NCBI GenBank assembly: GCA_002321305.1
Contig: DCMF01000071.1
Location: 1 to 29,204 of the forward strand
Direction: 5' to 3'
DNA: 29,204 nt
DNA from: Verrucomicrobia bacterium UBA1629
GTDB taxonomy: Bacteria > Verrucomicrobiota > Kiritimatiellia > RFP12 > UBA1067
Shown: one piece after another, positions 7,890 through 15,559 of the stretch
Layout: each line of letters starts with the position of its first letter
Position numbering within the stretch: the stretch's first letter is position 1
Translations under genes and position numbers: made by a program
The notes under the pieces: generated by a model
What the model was told of the DNA's origin: nothing
The model's input: only the letters and a program-made list of their open reading frames with translations
Databases searched by the model: none

Positions 7890-8048
7890 TTAGGATGTTC
7901 GCTCGCAATCGCGCGACAGTCCGTTCCTTTCAGTACGGGAAACGGATGAGCCGCGCAGGGCAATCGAGCTGCCCACGACGGAGTCAGGCGTCGCCGCCCC
8001 CGCAAGGGAAGCGGCCAGCGCCACGCCAAAGGCCATGATTCGTTTCAT
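7890..8048 (-). CDS. Short signal-peptide ORF upstream of cas3 (52 residues, possible broken gene)
   Basis: The ORF encodes 52 residues beginning MKRIMAFGVALAASLAGAA, a convincing signal peptide, then about 30 residues of no recognisable family. Its ATG lies 7 nt after a perfect TATAAT, so it would be the first, leaderless ORF on the transcript that goes on into cas3, whose GTG is 22 nt past its stop. It may be a translated leader, or the 5' end of a secreted-protein gene whose body was lost when the cas genes arrived. Function unknown. Confidence 0.4.
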   Translation of the reverse strand: MKRIMAFGVALAASLAGAATPDSVVGSSIALRGSSVSRTERNGLSRDCERTS

Positions 8049-8055
8049 GGCCCGT

Positions 8056-8061
8056 ATTATA
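8056..8061 (-). promoter_or_regulatory. -10 box of the promoter upstream of cas3
   Basis: A perfect TATAAT on the minus strand is followed by 7 nt (ACGGGCC) and then the ATG at 8048. A weak -35 candidate, TTGCTC, lies at 8086-8081 with 19 bp spacing. It is the only good promoter I see upstream of cas3. Confidence 0.6.
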
Positions 8062-8068
8062 CCATGTT

Positions 8069-8203
8069 TCAGCCGCAGCAGAGCAACCCCCACTTCGTCA
8101 CCGGCTCGATCTTGGGCGTCCAGACCGTCCTCTCGATCGGGAAGCTGTCGGGGTTCGTCTCGTGGCGGTTCATGCGCACGGCGATCTCGCCGCCCTTAAC
8201 CTC
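8069..8203 (-). pseudogene. Possible C-terminal remnant of a lost gene
   Basis: A 44-codon open stretch with no start codon of its own at the upstream end runs to a TGA. It reads with ordinary-looking composition (for example AVRMNRHETNPDSFPIER, then TVWTPKIEPVTKWGLLCCG) and is flanked upstream by a stop in frame. The codon choice (mostly G or C in the third position) is like that of the neighbouring genes. I do not recognise the family. It may be the tail of a gene broken during rearrangement beside the cas locus, or chance. Confidence 0.3.
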
Positions 8204-8227
8204 TCATGGCGAAAATCAACCGATTGA

Positions 8228-8506
8228 TCAGCGCCGCGTCTTGTTCCGGTAGTGGAAATACAGCGTCAAGTCCGTCGAGACGAGGGCCATGTCCAGCACA
8301 TAGACGAAGACCAGCCAGTCATTTCCGGGGATTGCGTCCAGAAGCCGCGCACAGATGCCGCAGACATAGCCGAAGAGGACGATCATCATGAAAGCCGGGC
8401 TTTTCCCGTCCACGCGCTTCGCGCGATACGTCCGAAGGATCGCGAACGGCCACGAGAAGCCGAACGCGAACAGCATGAAGAATTCACAGAGCTGCGCCGT
8501 TTCCAT
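8228..8506 (-). CDS. Small membrane protein, PQ-loop/SemiSWEET-like
   Basis: The 92-residue product has about three hydrophobic segments. The stretch FSWPFAILRTYRAKRVDGKS, with a proline in the first membrane segment and a basic loop, followed by FMMIVLFGYVCGI, resembles PQ-loop proteins of the SemiSWEET type, which work as dimers with three helices each. Related short proteins in gut anaerobes are usually annotated as hypothetical. Substrate unknown. The ATG lies 7 nt after a TATAAT, so the mRNA is predicted leaderless. It is divergent from the XylR-type regulator at 8595, with 88 bp between the starts, so that regulator could act on it. Confidence 0.7.
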   Translation of the reverse strand: METAQLCEFFMLFAFGFSWPFAILRTYRAKRVDGKSPAFMMIVLFGYVCGICARLLDAIPGNDWLVFVYVLDMALVSTDLTLYFHYRNKTRR

Positions 8507-8513
8507 GCGCGAT

Positions 8514-8519
8514 ATTATA
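8514..8519 (-). promoter_or_regulatory. -10 box of the PQ-loop protein gene
   Basis: A perfect TATAAT on the minus strand is followed by 7 nt (ATCGCGC) and then the ATG at 8506. No ribosome binding site can fit, which implies a leaderless transcript. Confidence 0.6.
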
Positions 8520-8581
8520 CCACATCGCGCAGAACGCGATGCGCGGCATCTCCGCCCGAGCCATTCACCGCCGAGATTTGG

Positions 8582-8587
8582 TATACT
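8582..8587 (+). promoter_or_regulatory. -10 box of the XylR/AraC regulator gene
   Basis: TATACT is followed by 7 nt (TCACGGC) and the ATG at 8595. There is no room for a ribosome site and no good -35 box. The spacing is the same as at the two minus-strand promoters nearby. Confidence 0.5.
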
Positions 8588-8594
8588 TCACGGC

Positions 8595-9809
8595 ATGAGC
8601 GACCGGAAGAAACTGCTTGTCAGCCTCGACGTCCGCCACACCGCCTCGCGGCGGATGATCGGCGGCATCATGCGCTTCGCCGCGACGCATCCCACCTGGG
8701 AGGTCCAGCTTGCGGAGGCGCATCCGTCTGACCGCCCCCTCGCCGACTTCATCGGATGGAAGCCCGATGCCCTCATCACGGACGGCGGCTGCCACGCATT
8801 GCCGCACGAGACGTTCGCACGGCTGTTCAAGACGGCCGTCGTCTACGTCAACACGCCGCCGCGCCGGGACTCGCGCAAGATTGCCGCGACGATCCGCTCC
8901 GACGAGCGCGCGCTCGCGACGGCGGCGGCCGAGCTCTTCCTGCGGCGGAAGCTCACGCACTTCGCCTTCGTCGGCGCGCCCGGCGCCGAGTGGTGGAGCG
9001 AGGCGCGCGAACGGCTCTTCCGCGCCTACCTCAAGGATCGCGACCTCCGGCTGCACGTCTTCGTCCCGCCCGCGTCCGGCAGCTGGCGGCAGCGCGAGAC
9101 GACCCTCGCCAAGTGGCTGCGCGACCTGCCCAAGCCGTGCGGCGTCTGGGCGGCCTACGACCAGCGGGCCAAGTGCGTGCTCGACGCCGCCCACCTCGCC
9201 GGACTCGCCGTCCCCGAACAGCTTCTCGTGCTGGGTGTGGATGACGAGCGCACCATCTGCGAGTACACCACGCCCTCCCTGTCGTCCGTCGTGCCGGACT
9301 TCGAGGCCGGCGGCTACCAGGCGCTCGAGTTCCTGGACGCGGCCATCGTCCGAGGGCAGCCGCCGGCAAAACGCCTGACCGCGCTCCGGTTCGGGCTGCT
9401 TGGCATTGTCGAGCGCCTCTCGACCGCCGACACGCACGGCATCGCCAGACGGCGCGTGTCCGAGGCGTGCGAGTTCATCCGGAAGAACGCGGTCGCCGGC
9501 ATCGGCGTCCCGGACGTCGCGGCGGCCGTCCACGTCTCGCGGCGGATGCTGGAGCAGAGCTTCCGCGAGGCCACGGGCCGCACCGTCCTCGACTTCATCC
9601 AGGACGCGCGCTTCGAGAAGGTCATGCAGATGCTGAAGGAGACGGAGACGCCCATCGATGCCCTCAGCCACTTCTGCGGATTCCGTTCGCCGACCCACCT
9701 GATGACGCTCTTCCGCCGGCGCTACGGGCTGACGATGTCGGCTTTCCGGCGGGCGGCCTCCGAACGGCATCCACCCGTGCCGAAGGCGGCCCTCACTTCT
9801 TCGCCTTGA
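8595..9809 (+). CDS. XylR-type transcriptional regulator (sugar-binding domain plus AraC HTH)
   Basis: The 404-residue protein starts MSDRKKLLVSLDVRH and has a LacI/periplasmic-binding-like domain (about 1-275) followed by an AraC DNA-binding domain (about 290-395). The first part carries VLGVDDERTICEYTTPSLSS, the usual C-lobe strand of such sugar-sensing domains. The second shows two helix-turn-helix units, VPDVAAAVHVSRRMLEQSFRE and IDALSHFCGFRSPTHLMTLFRR. This arrangement is very common in Lentisphaerae, Kiritimatiellae and Verrucomicrobia, where such regulators control glycan-use genes. ATG 8595 was chosen over longer frames because a -10 box lies 7 nt upstream and homology begins here. 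Its last 17 bp overlap the 3' end of the SMC gene on the other strand. Confidence 0.9.
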   Translation: MSDRKKLLVSLDVRHTASRRMIGGIMRFAATHPTWEVQLAEAHPSDRPLADFIGWKPDALITDGGCHALPHETFARLFKTAVVYVNTPPRRDSRKIAATIRSDERALATAAAELFLRRKLTHFAFVGAPGAEWWSEARERLFRAYLKDRDLRLHVFVPPASGSWRQRETTLAKWLRDLPKPCGVWAAYDQRAKCVLDAAHLAGLAVPEQLLVLGVDDERTICEYTTPSLSSVVPDFEAGGYQALEFLDAAIVRGQPPAKRLTALRFGLLGIVERLSTADTHGIARRRVSEACEFIRKNAVAGIGVPDVAAAVHVSRRMLEQSFREATGRTVLDFIQDARFEKVMQMLKETETPIDALSHFCGFRSPTHLMTLFRRRYGLTMSAFRRAASERHPPVPKAALTSSP

Positions 9810-12297
9810 CGCCGAGGTCGGAGAGCTTCATCGAGATCACGCGCGAGACGCCCTTCTCCTGCTGGGAGACGCCGTAGACGAGATCCGAGCCCGCGATCGT
9901 GTGCTGGTTGTGCGTGATGATGAGGAACTGCGACTGCTTGAGGAACTCCTTGAGCTGCTCGACGAAGCGGCCGATGTTCGCGTCGTCCAGCGCGGCGTCG
10001 AGCTCGTCCAGCATGCAGAACGGCGCGGGCTTGATCATGAAGATCGAGAACAGCAGCGCGACCGCCGTCATCGTGCGCTCGCCGCCGGAGAGCAGCGTCA
10101 CGGACTGCGGACGCTTTCCGGGCGGACGCGCGATGATGTCGATGCCGCATTCGAGCGGATCCTCCTCGTTCTCCAGCAGGACGAGGCGCGCCTCGCCGCC
10201 GCCGAAGAGCCGCGTGAACATCGTCTGGAAGTTCCTGTTCGCCTGCTCGAAGGTCGAGCGGAACATCCCGCCCGACGTGCCGTTCAAGTTGTTGATGAGG
10301 TCGAGAAGCTGCGCCTTCGCGGCCAGGAGGTCCTCCTCCTGCGCCTTCTCCTTCGCGTACCGCTCCTCCAGCTCGCGGCACTCGTCGATGGCGACCATGT
10401 TGACCGGGCCGAGCGCGGCGATCTCGGCCTGCAGCCGGCCGACCGTGCCCTCCAGCTCCTCCATCGGCGGCACGACGCCCTTCTTCCACTCCGGGTCGGG
10501 CTCGCGCATCACGGCGTCGGCGAAGAGGCCGTACTCGTCCTGCAGGTGCTCGTAGACGTTCTGGCGGCGCATCGTCGCCTCGGCGGACGCGACCTCCAGC
10601 TTGCCGCGGATGTCCTTCGCGCGGTCGAGGTCGGCGCGCTTGCGCGCGGCGTCCTGGTCGGCGACGGTGATCTTCTCCAGCATCTCCGCGCGCTGGCCGC
10701 GCCCCTCGTTGATGCAGTCGACGAACGCGGACGCCTTCTCCTTCAGCTCGTCGAGCTGCGAGAGGAGGTCGCCCGACTCGTCCGTCAGCCGGCGGATCGA
10801 GTCCTCATAGCCGGCGATCTGGCCTTCACGCCCGGAGACCGTGTGCGCCAGCTCCGCGCGCCGGCGGTTCGCCGCGTCGCGCTGCTGGCCGATGAACGAG
10901 AGCTCCTGCTCCATCTGGCTCGCGGCGATGCGCCGCTCGGTGAGCCGCTGGGACGCGGGGATGTGCTTCAGCTCCATCTCGCGCAAGTCGTTCTCGGCGG
11001 CCGTGACGAGCGCCATCAGGTCTTCGCGCTTCATCATCGTCGTCACGGTCGTCCCGGCCTTCCAGGTCTCGACCGCGCCGTTGCGGTTCACGTCGGCGTC
11101 GTTCACGAGCGTGCCGGTGCGCGTCGTGTCCGCCACCTCGCGCCGCTTCGCCTCCACGTTCGCGCGCTGCGCGTCGATCGCGTCCTGCAGGGCGTTGAAG
11201 TCGGCCTCCTCGGCCTCCAGCGCCTCCTTCGCCGCCGCAAGCGAGTCCGTCAGCAGCTGCGCCTTCTGGTCGAGCGACTCGGCCTGCATCTGCACCTCTT
11301 CGAGCGTCGTCTTCGTCTGGGCGATCTCGTTGCGGTCGCGGGCGATGTAGGCGCGGTACTCCTCGACGCGCGTCGCGTTGACGCCGATCACCTCGCGCGC
11401 GCGGGCGTACTCCGCCTCGGCTGCGGCCTGCTGGCCCGCGAGCGCCTGGAGGCGGTCCTCCAGCGTGTGCACCTGCGCGTGCAGATCCTGCGCCAGCGCC
11501 TCCGCCGCGCTCACGACGTCCTGCGCCTCGGCGATCGCCGCGTCGATCTCGTTGCGGTTGCGGGCGTTCTGCTCCAGCTCCTCATCGTAGCCGTGGATGC
11601 GGTGCTTCGAGACGTAGATGTCGAGCCCGCGCAGCTGGTCCCTGAGCTCCTTGTACTTCTGGGCCTTGCCGACCTGCCGCTGGAGCGAGGCGATCTGGCG
11701 CTTCATCTCGCGCAGGACGTCCGCCTCGCGCAGCAGGTTCTGCTCGGTCTGCTCGATCTTGCGCAGGGCGTCCTTGCGGTCGGCCTTGAACTTCGTGATG
11801 CCGGCGGCCTCCTCGAAGACGGCGCGGCGGTCTTCGGGCTTCGAGGAGAGGATCGCGTCGATCTGGCCCTGCGCCATGACCGAGTACGAGCTCGTGCCGA
11901 TGCCCGTGCCCATGAAGAGATGCTGGACGTCCTTCAGGCGGCTCTGCTGCTTGTTGATGAAGTACTCGCCCGAGCCGTCGCGGTAGACGCGGCGGGTGAT
12001 CGTCACCTCGTGGTAGTCGGTGCCAAGCTCCTTCTCGCAGTCGGCGAAGGTGATCGAGACCTCGGCGAGGCCGAGCGGCTTGCGCGTGTCCGTGCCGTTG
12101 AAGACGACGTCCACGAGCTTCGAGCAGCGGAGCGCCGTCGGCTTCTGTTCGCCGAGGACCCAGCGGATCGCATCCGAGACGTTGGACTTGCCGCACCCGT
12201 TCGGCCCGACGATGGCGATGAGGCCAGGGTCGAAGTCGAGCCGCGTGCGGTCCGCAAAGGACTTGAAGCCGATGATCTCGAGATGCTTGAGGTACAT
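9793..12297 (-). CDS. smc: Chromosome segregation protein SMC, short form without a recognisable hinge
   Basis: The 834-residue product carries both halves of the SMC ATPase head: Walker A GPNGCGKS (31-38), the Q-loop region, the signature LLSGGERTM (SGGE 737-740) and Walker B CMLDELDAALDD (D764, E765). Coiled coil fills about 165-400 and 445-640. Bacterial SMC is normally near 1,150-1,200 residues with a globular hinge of about 150-200 residues in the middle. Here only about 40 residues (395-435) separate the coils, and they hold DVNRNGAVE (402-410), which looks like a calcium-binding loop. The frame is intact and head motifs are complete, so this is probably a working protein. Its ATG overlaps the asd stop (TGATG). 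Confidence 0.88.
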   Translation of the reverse strand: MYLKHLEIIGFKSFADRTRLDFDPGLIAIVGPNGCGKSNVSDAIRWVLGEQKPTALRCSKLVDVVFNGTDTRKPLGLAEVSITFADCEKELGTDYHEVTITRRVYRDGSGEYFINKQQSRLKDVQHLFMGTGIGTSSYSVMAQGQIDAILSSKPEDRRAVFEEAAGITKFKADRKDALRKIEQTEQNLLREADVLREMKRQIASLQRQVGKAQKYKELRDQLRGLDIYVSKHRIHGYDEELEQNARNRNEIDAAIAEAQDVVSAAEALAQDLHAQVHTLEDRLQALAGQQAAAEAEYARAREVIGVNATRVEEYRAYIARDRNEIAQTKTTLEEVQMQAESLDQKAQLLTDSLAAAKEALEAEEADFNALQDAIDAQRANVEAKRREVADTTRTGTLVNDADVNRNGAVETWKAGTTVTTMMKREDLMALVTAAENDLREMELKHIPASQRLTERRIAASQMEQELSFIGQQRDAANRRRAELAHTVSGREGQIAGYEDSIRRLTDESGDLLSQLDELKEKASAFVDCINEGRGQRAEMLEKITVADQDAARKRADLDRAKDIRGKLEVASAEATMRRQNVYEHLQDEYGLFADAVMREPDPEWKKGVVPPMEELEGTVGRLQAEIAALGPVNMVAIDECRELEERYAKEKAQEEDLLAAKAQLLDLINNLNGTSGGMFRSTFEQANRNFQTMFTRLFGGGEARLVLLENEEDPLECGIDIIARPPGKRPQSVTLLSGGERTMTAVALLFSIFMIKPAPFCMLDELDAALDDANIGRFVEQLKEFLKQSQFLIITHNQHTIAGSDLVYGVSQQEKGVSRVISMKLSDLGVKAKK

Positions 12298-13310
12298 CAG
12301 ACGAGCCCGCGCTTGATCAGGTGCTCGGCGATCTCGACGGCGTTCAGCGCCGCGCCGCGCAGGAGCTGGTCGCCCGAGACGAACATCTCAAGCCCCCGCC
12401 TGTCGTCGCGCGAGATGTCCTGGCGGATGCGCCCCGCGAGGACGTCGTACTTCGCCGTCGCGTCGAGCGGCATCGGGTAGCCGCCGTTCAGCGGATCGTC
12501 CACGACCTTCACGCCCTCGGACGCCCGCAGGATCTCGCGCGCCTCCTCCGGCGTGATCTCGTTCTCGAACTCCAGGTTCAGCGACTCGGAGTGGGCGCGG
12601 GCGATCGGCACGCGCACGCAGGTGCAGGAAAGCCGCAGGTCCGGGTGGTGCAGCATCTTGCGCGCCTCGTTGCGCATCTTCAGCTCCTCCAGCGTGTAGC
12701 CGTTCGTCTCGTCGAACTTGTCGATGTGCGGGATGAGGTTGTACATGAGCTGGTGCTGGAACGCCTTGACCGTCAGCGGCTCGCCCTTCGCGTAGGCGTG
12801 GATCTGGCATTCGAGCTCGTCAAGCCCCGGCGCGCCGGCGCCGGACGCGGCCTGGTAGGTCGCGGCGATGAGGCGCTTCAGGCCCTTCGCCTTGTGGAGG
12901 GGCGCCACGGCCTCCAGCATGATCGCCGTCGTGCAGTTCGGGTTCGCGATGACGCCCTTGTTCCAGTCGAGGTCCTCCGGGTTCACCTGCGGCACGACGA
13001 GCGGCACGTCGGGATCCTGGCGGAACGCGCGGGAGTTGTCGATCATCTTCGCACCGGCCTTCACGCAGGCGTCCTTCAGCTGGATCGCGACGTCGGTCTT
13101 GCCGGCGAACAGCACGATGTCGAGGCCCTTGAAGCAGTTCTCGTCGGCCTTCTTCACGTGATACGTCTCGCCGAGGATCTGCTCGTCGCGTTCGCGCGAC
13201 GCGAAGACCTGAACCGCGCCCTTCAGCGGGAACTTGCGCTCCTTGAGGACCTTGATCATCTCGGTGCCGACCGCGCCGACACCGACCAACCCGACCGCAT
13301 ACTCTTTCAT
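12297..13310 (-). CDS. asd: Aspartate-semialdehyde dehydrogenase
   Basis: The 337-residue enzyme reduces aspartyl phosphate to aspartate semialdehyde with NADPH, the branch point to lysine/diaminopimelate, threonine and methionine. It has the nucleotide loop GLVGVGAVGTEM (8-19), the catalytic cysteine C126 in ANPNCTTAIML, and the motif RVPIARAHSESL with the catalytic histidine. SRAFRQDPDVPLVVPQVNP is also typical. The length is normal. A TATAAT box lies 8 nt before the ATG, so the gene has its own promoter and a predicted leaderless mRNA, which also excludes a lysine riboswitch in the 5' leader. It is followed with one base of overlap by smc. Confidence 0.95.
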   Translation of the reverse strand: MKEYAVGLVGVGAVGTEMIKVLKERKFPLKGAVQVFASRERDEQILGETYHVKKADENCFKGLDIVLFAGKTDVAIQLKDACVKAGAKMIDNSRAFRQDPDVPLVVPQVNPEDLDWNKGVIANPNCTTAIMLEAVAPLHKAKGLKRLIAATYQAASGAGAPGLDELECQIHAYAKGEPLTVKAFQHQLMYNLIPHIDKFDETNGYTLEELKMRNEARKMLHHPDLRLSCTCVRVPIARAHSESLNLEFENEITPEEAREILRASEGVKVVDDPLNGGYPMPLDATAKYDVLAGRIRQDISRDDRRGLEMFVSGDQLLRGAALNAVEIAEHLIKRGLV

Positions 13311-13318
13311 GGGCGCGT

Positions 13319-13324
13319 ATTATA
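13319..13324 (-). promoter_or_regulatory. -10 box of the asd-smc transcript
   Basis: A TATAAT on the minus strand directly adjoins the stop codon of the SurA-like gene and is followed by 8 nt (ACGCGCCC) and the asd ATG. I see no good -35 box. Confidence 0.55.
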
Positions 13325-14194
13325 TCAAAAAACCTTGACGTAGGTCTCTTCGCGCAGACGCGCGATCCAGGCGAGGTAGGCCGCCTTGGACTTCGCCTCC
13401 TTCACGTTGGCCTCGATCGCGTCGAACGCCTCCTCGAAGGAGAGCTTCTTGCCCTCGCGCTCGTCTTCCTTGCGCAGGAGGAAGCTCCAGCCGTCGATCT
13501 CGATCCACTTGCTGATCGTGCCCTTCGGCATCGCGGCGATCTCGGCGCAGATCTCCGGCTTGAAGACGTCCTCCGGCTTCACGTCCGTGTACCTCTTGCC
13601 GCCCAGATCCTCGAAGCTCTTCTCCTTGAGCGCGGCCGTGATCTCGTCGCGGCGCACACGCTCTTCCGGCTTCAGGAGGATGACCGAGACGGTCACGCGA
13701 TGGTCGGTCGTGTAGCGTTCGGGATGCGCCTCGAACTCCGCGCGCATTTCGGCGGGCGAGGCGGTGATGTTCTTGTTGATCACGTTCCACCGCATCGCGC
13801 CGACGATCATGTCCTCCTTCATCCGGGCGTACCATTCGGGGTACGAGATGCGCTGCTGGCCGAGCGTCTCGATCAGCTTGTTGCGGTCGCCGCCGAAGGC
13901 CTTCTGGATGATCTCGCGGATGCGGTTCTCGACGACCCACTCCTGCATGGTCATCTTCGACTCGCGCGCGGCCTTGAGCATGAGCTTGCGGTCGATCATG
14001 TCATTCAGGACCTCCGCATACCGCGAGGCGTCGCGGAGGCCGAGGCGCGCCATCTCGTTCGCGACCTCGCTGCGGAGGATCGTCTCGGAGCCGACCTTCG
14101 CGGCGATGCCGTCCACCTCGACGGCCTGCGCGGCCGTCGGGAGGAGAAGCGTCAGCGCCGCGAGGGCGAGAACGTTGAGTTTCGTTTCTTTCAT
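13325..14194 (-). CDS. SurA-like periplasmic chaperone/foldase
   Basis: The 289-residue product starts MKETKLNVLALAALTLLLP and has a signal peptide cut near AAQA, placing it in the periplasm. Residues about 25-170 match the SurA N-terminal chaperone domain (VDGIAAKVGSETILRSEV, then LNDMIDRKLML). The rest resembles one parvulin-type prolyl isomerase domain (VSVILLKPEE, then MPKGTISKWIEIDGWSFLL), though the sequence is divergent and activity is uncertain. SurA-like proteins escort outer-membrane proteins, which fits an outer membrane and the AsmA-like protein upstream. An alternative start at 14248 would overlap the hexokinase stop (ATGA) but would put 18 extra residues before the signal peptide, so 14194 is preferred. 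Confidence 0.85.
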   Translation of the reverse strand: MKETKLNVLALAALTLLLPTAAQAVEVDGIAAKVGSETILRSEVANEMARLGLRDASRYAEVLNDMIDRKLMLKAARESKMTMQEWVVENRIREIIQKAFGGDRNKLIETLGQQRISYPEWYARMKEDMIVGAMRWNVINKNITASPAEMRAEFEAHPERYTTDHRVTVSVILLKPEERVRRDEITAALKEKSFEDLGGKRYTDVKPEDVFKPEICAEIAAMPKGTISKWIEIDGWSFLLRKEDEREGKKLSFEEAFDAIEANVKEAKSKAAYLAWIARLREETYVKVF

Positions 14195-14201
14195 GGTCTT
14201 C

Positions 14202-14222
14202 TGGACAGTGGACAGCAGACAG
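14202..14222. repeat. Degenerate heptamer tandem repeat
   Basis: TGGACAG, TGGACAG and CAGACAG follow each other, then decayed units GCGACAA and CGGCAGT (to 14236). They lie in the 50-bp gap between the hexokinase stop and the chosen start of the SurA-like gene. The unit differs from the heptamer and octamer repeats in rsmA, but the style is the same. Confidence 0.6.
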
Positions 14223-14244
14223 GCGACAACGGCAGTGCCGCCCC

Positions 14245-15531
14245 TCACATCATCGCGGCGATGGCCGCGCCCACCATCGGCGCGTCGTCCACGCGCGGCG
14301 GAATCGCGTAGTGGATGTTGCGGCGCTTGACGAGCATCTCGTCCAGCTCGCGGCGCACCGTCGCGTCGAACGGGATCGCGCGCGTCTTGTAGTACGTCGA
14401 GCCGTCCACGCTGATCGCGATCGGCGCGGAGGCCTCGACGCCCTCGCCCGTCTTGATCGCGAACGCCGCGAGGTGGATCGCCGTCAGGACGGCCGCGCGC
14501 TCGAAGACGGGGAGGCCGAGGCGGCGCGCCATCTTCGCGTCGTCGGCGTCGGCGAAGACCGCCTCCAGCAGGTTGACGCGGTCGTCGCGGTGATGGGCCG
14601 CGCAGAAGTTGTCGAAGTCCATCGTCTCCAGCGTGCCGAGGCCGCCGAGGGCCGCCGCCGCCTTCGGCGAGAAGAGGCCGGCCTTCGCGGCCGCCTTGTA
14701 GACCTCGAGGCCGACGCCGCCGAGGTAGCCGCCCGAGATCATCTTCTCGAACGGGTTGTGCCCCGTGTCGCCCTGCTTCGCGTCCATCGCCGCGTCGAAG
14801 CGCGACTGCGGGTACTTGTCGAAGCTGCCCGACTCGGCGTTGATGATCATCGAGCCTTCCGGGTCGAGGTCCGCGACCTTCGTGATGTTCACGTTCTTCT
14901 CGACGTAGGCCGCATTCGTGCCCGTGCCGAGGATGAAGCCGATGTAGGAGGAGTAGGTCTTGTCGCCCTCCGTCGCCTTCGCCGCGAGCAGCGTCGCGAC
15001 CGTGTCGTTCACGATGGCGATCTCGCCGCCGCCCATGCGCCGCAGCAGCTCCTTGCCGACGTACTGGCCGACGACCGACGGGGCCTGGATGCCCTTCGTC
15101 CAGCAGTTGAGGCGCGCGTCAAGCTCCGGCGTGACGTCCGCATTGTACGAGAAGCACCAGCCGAACTTCTTCACCGTCGCCTTCGGCGCGACGCGCCGAA
15201 GCTCGTTCGCGAACGCCGCGTAGAACTCGTCGCCCGTCACCGGCGACTTCGCGCCCGGCATCGACTGGTTCTGGCGGTCCTCGATCTTCGGCGGAATCGA
15301 GACGACCGCCGAGCGGAAGTTCGTGCCGCCCGCGTCGAGGACGGCCGCCTTCGCCCCCTGCGGGATCTTGCCGTGCACGCCCACGTAGGCCGGGATCATG
15401 CGCAGGGACGACGGCGCGCCCTTGAGCCCCTTCTCCATCTCGGAGAGAAACGTCGAAATCATCGCCTGCCGGTCGATCCGCTCCGCCGTCTCGAACCCGT
15501 TCGCCGCCAGAAATTCCTCAGGTGTCATCAT
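14245..15531 (-). CDS. Hexokinase, eukaryote-type family
   Basis: The 428-residue enzyme phosphorylates glucose or another hexose with ATP. It belongs to the family best known from eukaryotes rather than to bacterial glucokinases of the ROK or Glk type. Visible motifs are the phosphate loop LDAGGTNFR (65-73), CFSYNADVTP, WTKGIQAPSVVGQ, the catalytic aspartate D176 in AIVNDTVATLLA, GFILGTGTNAAYVEK, and AESGSFDKYP with GHNPFEKMISGGYLG. The length is normal for a one-domain hexokinase. AAGGA lies about 10 nt before the doubled ATG. It lies 28 nt after rsmA in the same operon and would feed sugars released by the glycosidases into glycolysis. Confidence 0.93.
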   Translation of the reverse strand: MMTPEEFLAANGFETAERIDRQAMISTFLSEMEKGLKGAPSSLRMIPAYVGVHGKIPQGAKAAVLDAGGTNFRSAVVSIPPKIEDRQNQSMPGAKSPVTGDEFYAAFANELRRVAPKATVKKFGWCFSYNADVTPELDARLNCWTKGIQAPSVVGQYVGKELLRRMGGGEIAIVNDTVATLLAAKATEGDKTYSSYIGFILGTGTNAAYVEKNVNITKVADLDPEGSMIINAESGSFDKYPQSRFDAAMDAKQGDTGHNPFEKMISGGYLGGVGLEVYKAAAKAGLFSPKAAAALGGLGTLETMDFDNFCAAHHRDDRVNLLEAVFADADDAKMARRLGLPVFERAAVLTAIHLAAFAIKTGEGVEASAPIAISVDGSTYYKTRAIPFDATVRRELDEMLVKRRNIHYAIPPRVDDAPMVGAAIAAMM

Positions 15532-15559
15532 GGTCTCTTTTCCTTCTTTTGTGTTTGTT

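Noticed and set aside
7868..8029. Longer cas3 reading frame starting at 8029
   Set aside because: The extra 54 residues are low-complexity and unlike Cas3; a GTG at 7867 with AGGA 7 nt upstream fits better and homology starts there.
9901..12480. An 859-codon open frame on the plus strand
   Set aside because: It is antisense to smc and asd, is very rich in leucine, arginine, valine and aspartate with no motifs, and arises from the high GC content of the third codon positions on the other strand.
13311..13330. Possible lysine or amino-acid riboswitch before asd
   Set aside because: The -10 box lies 8 nt before the start codon, so there is no room for a 5' leader.
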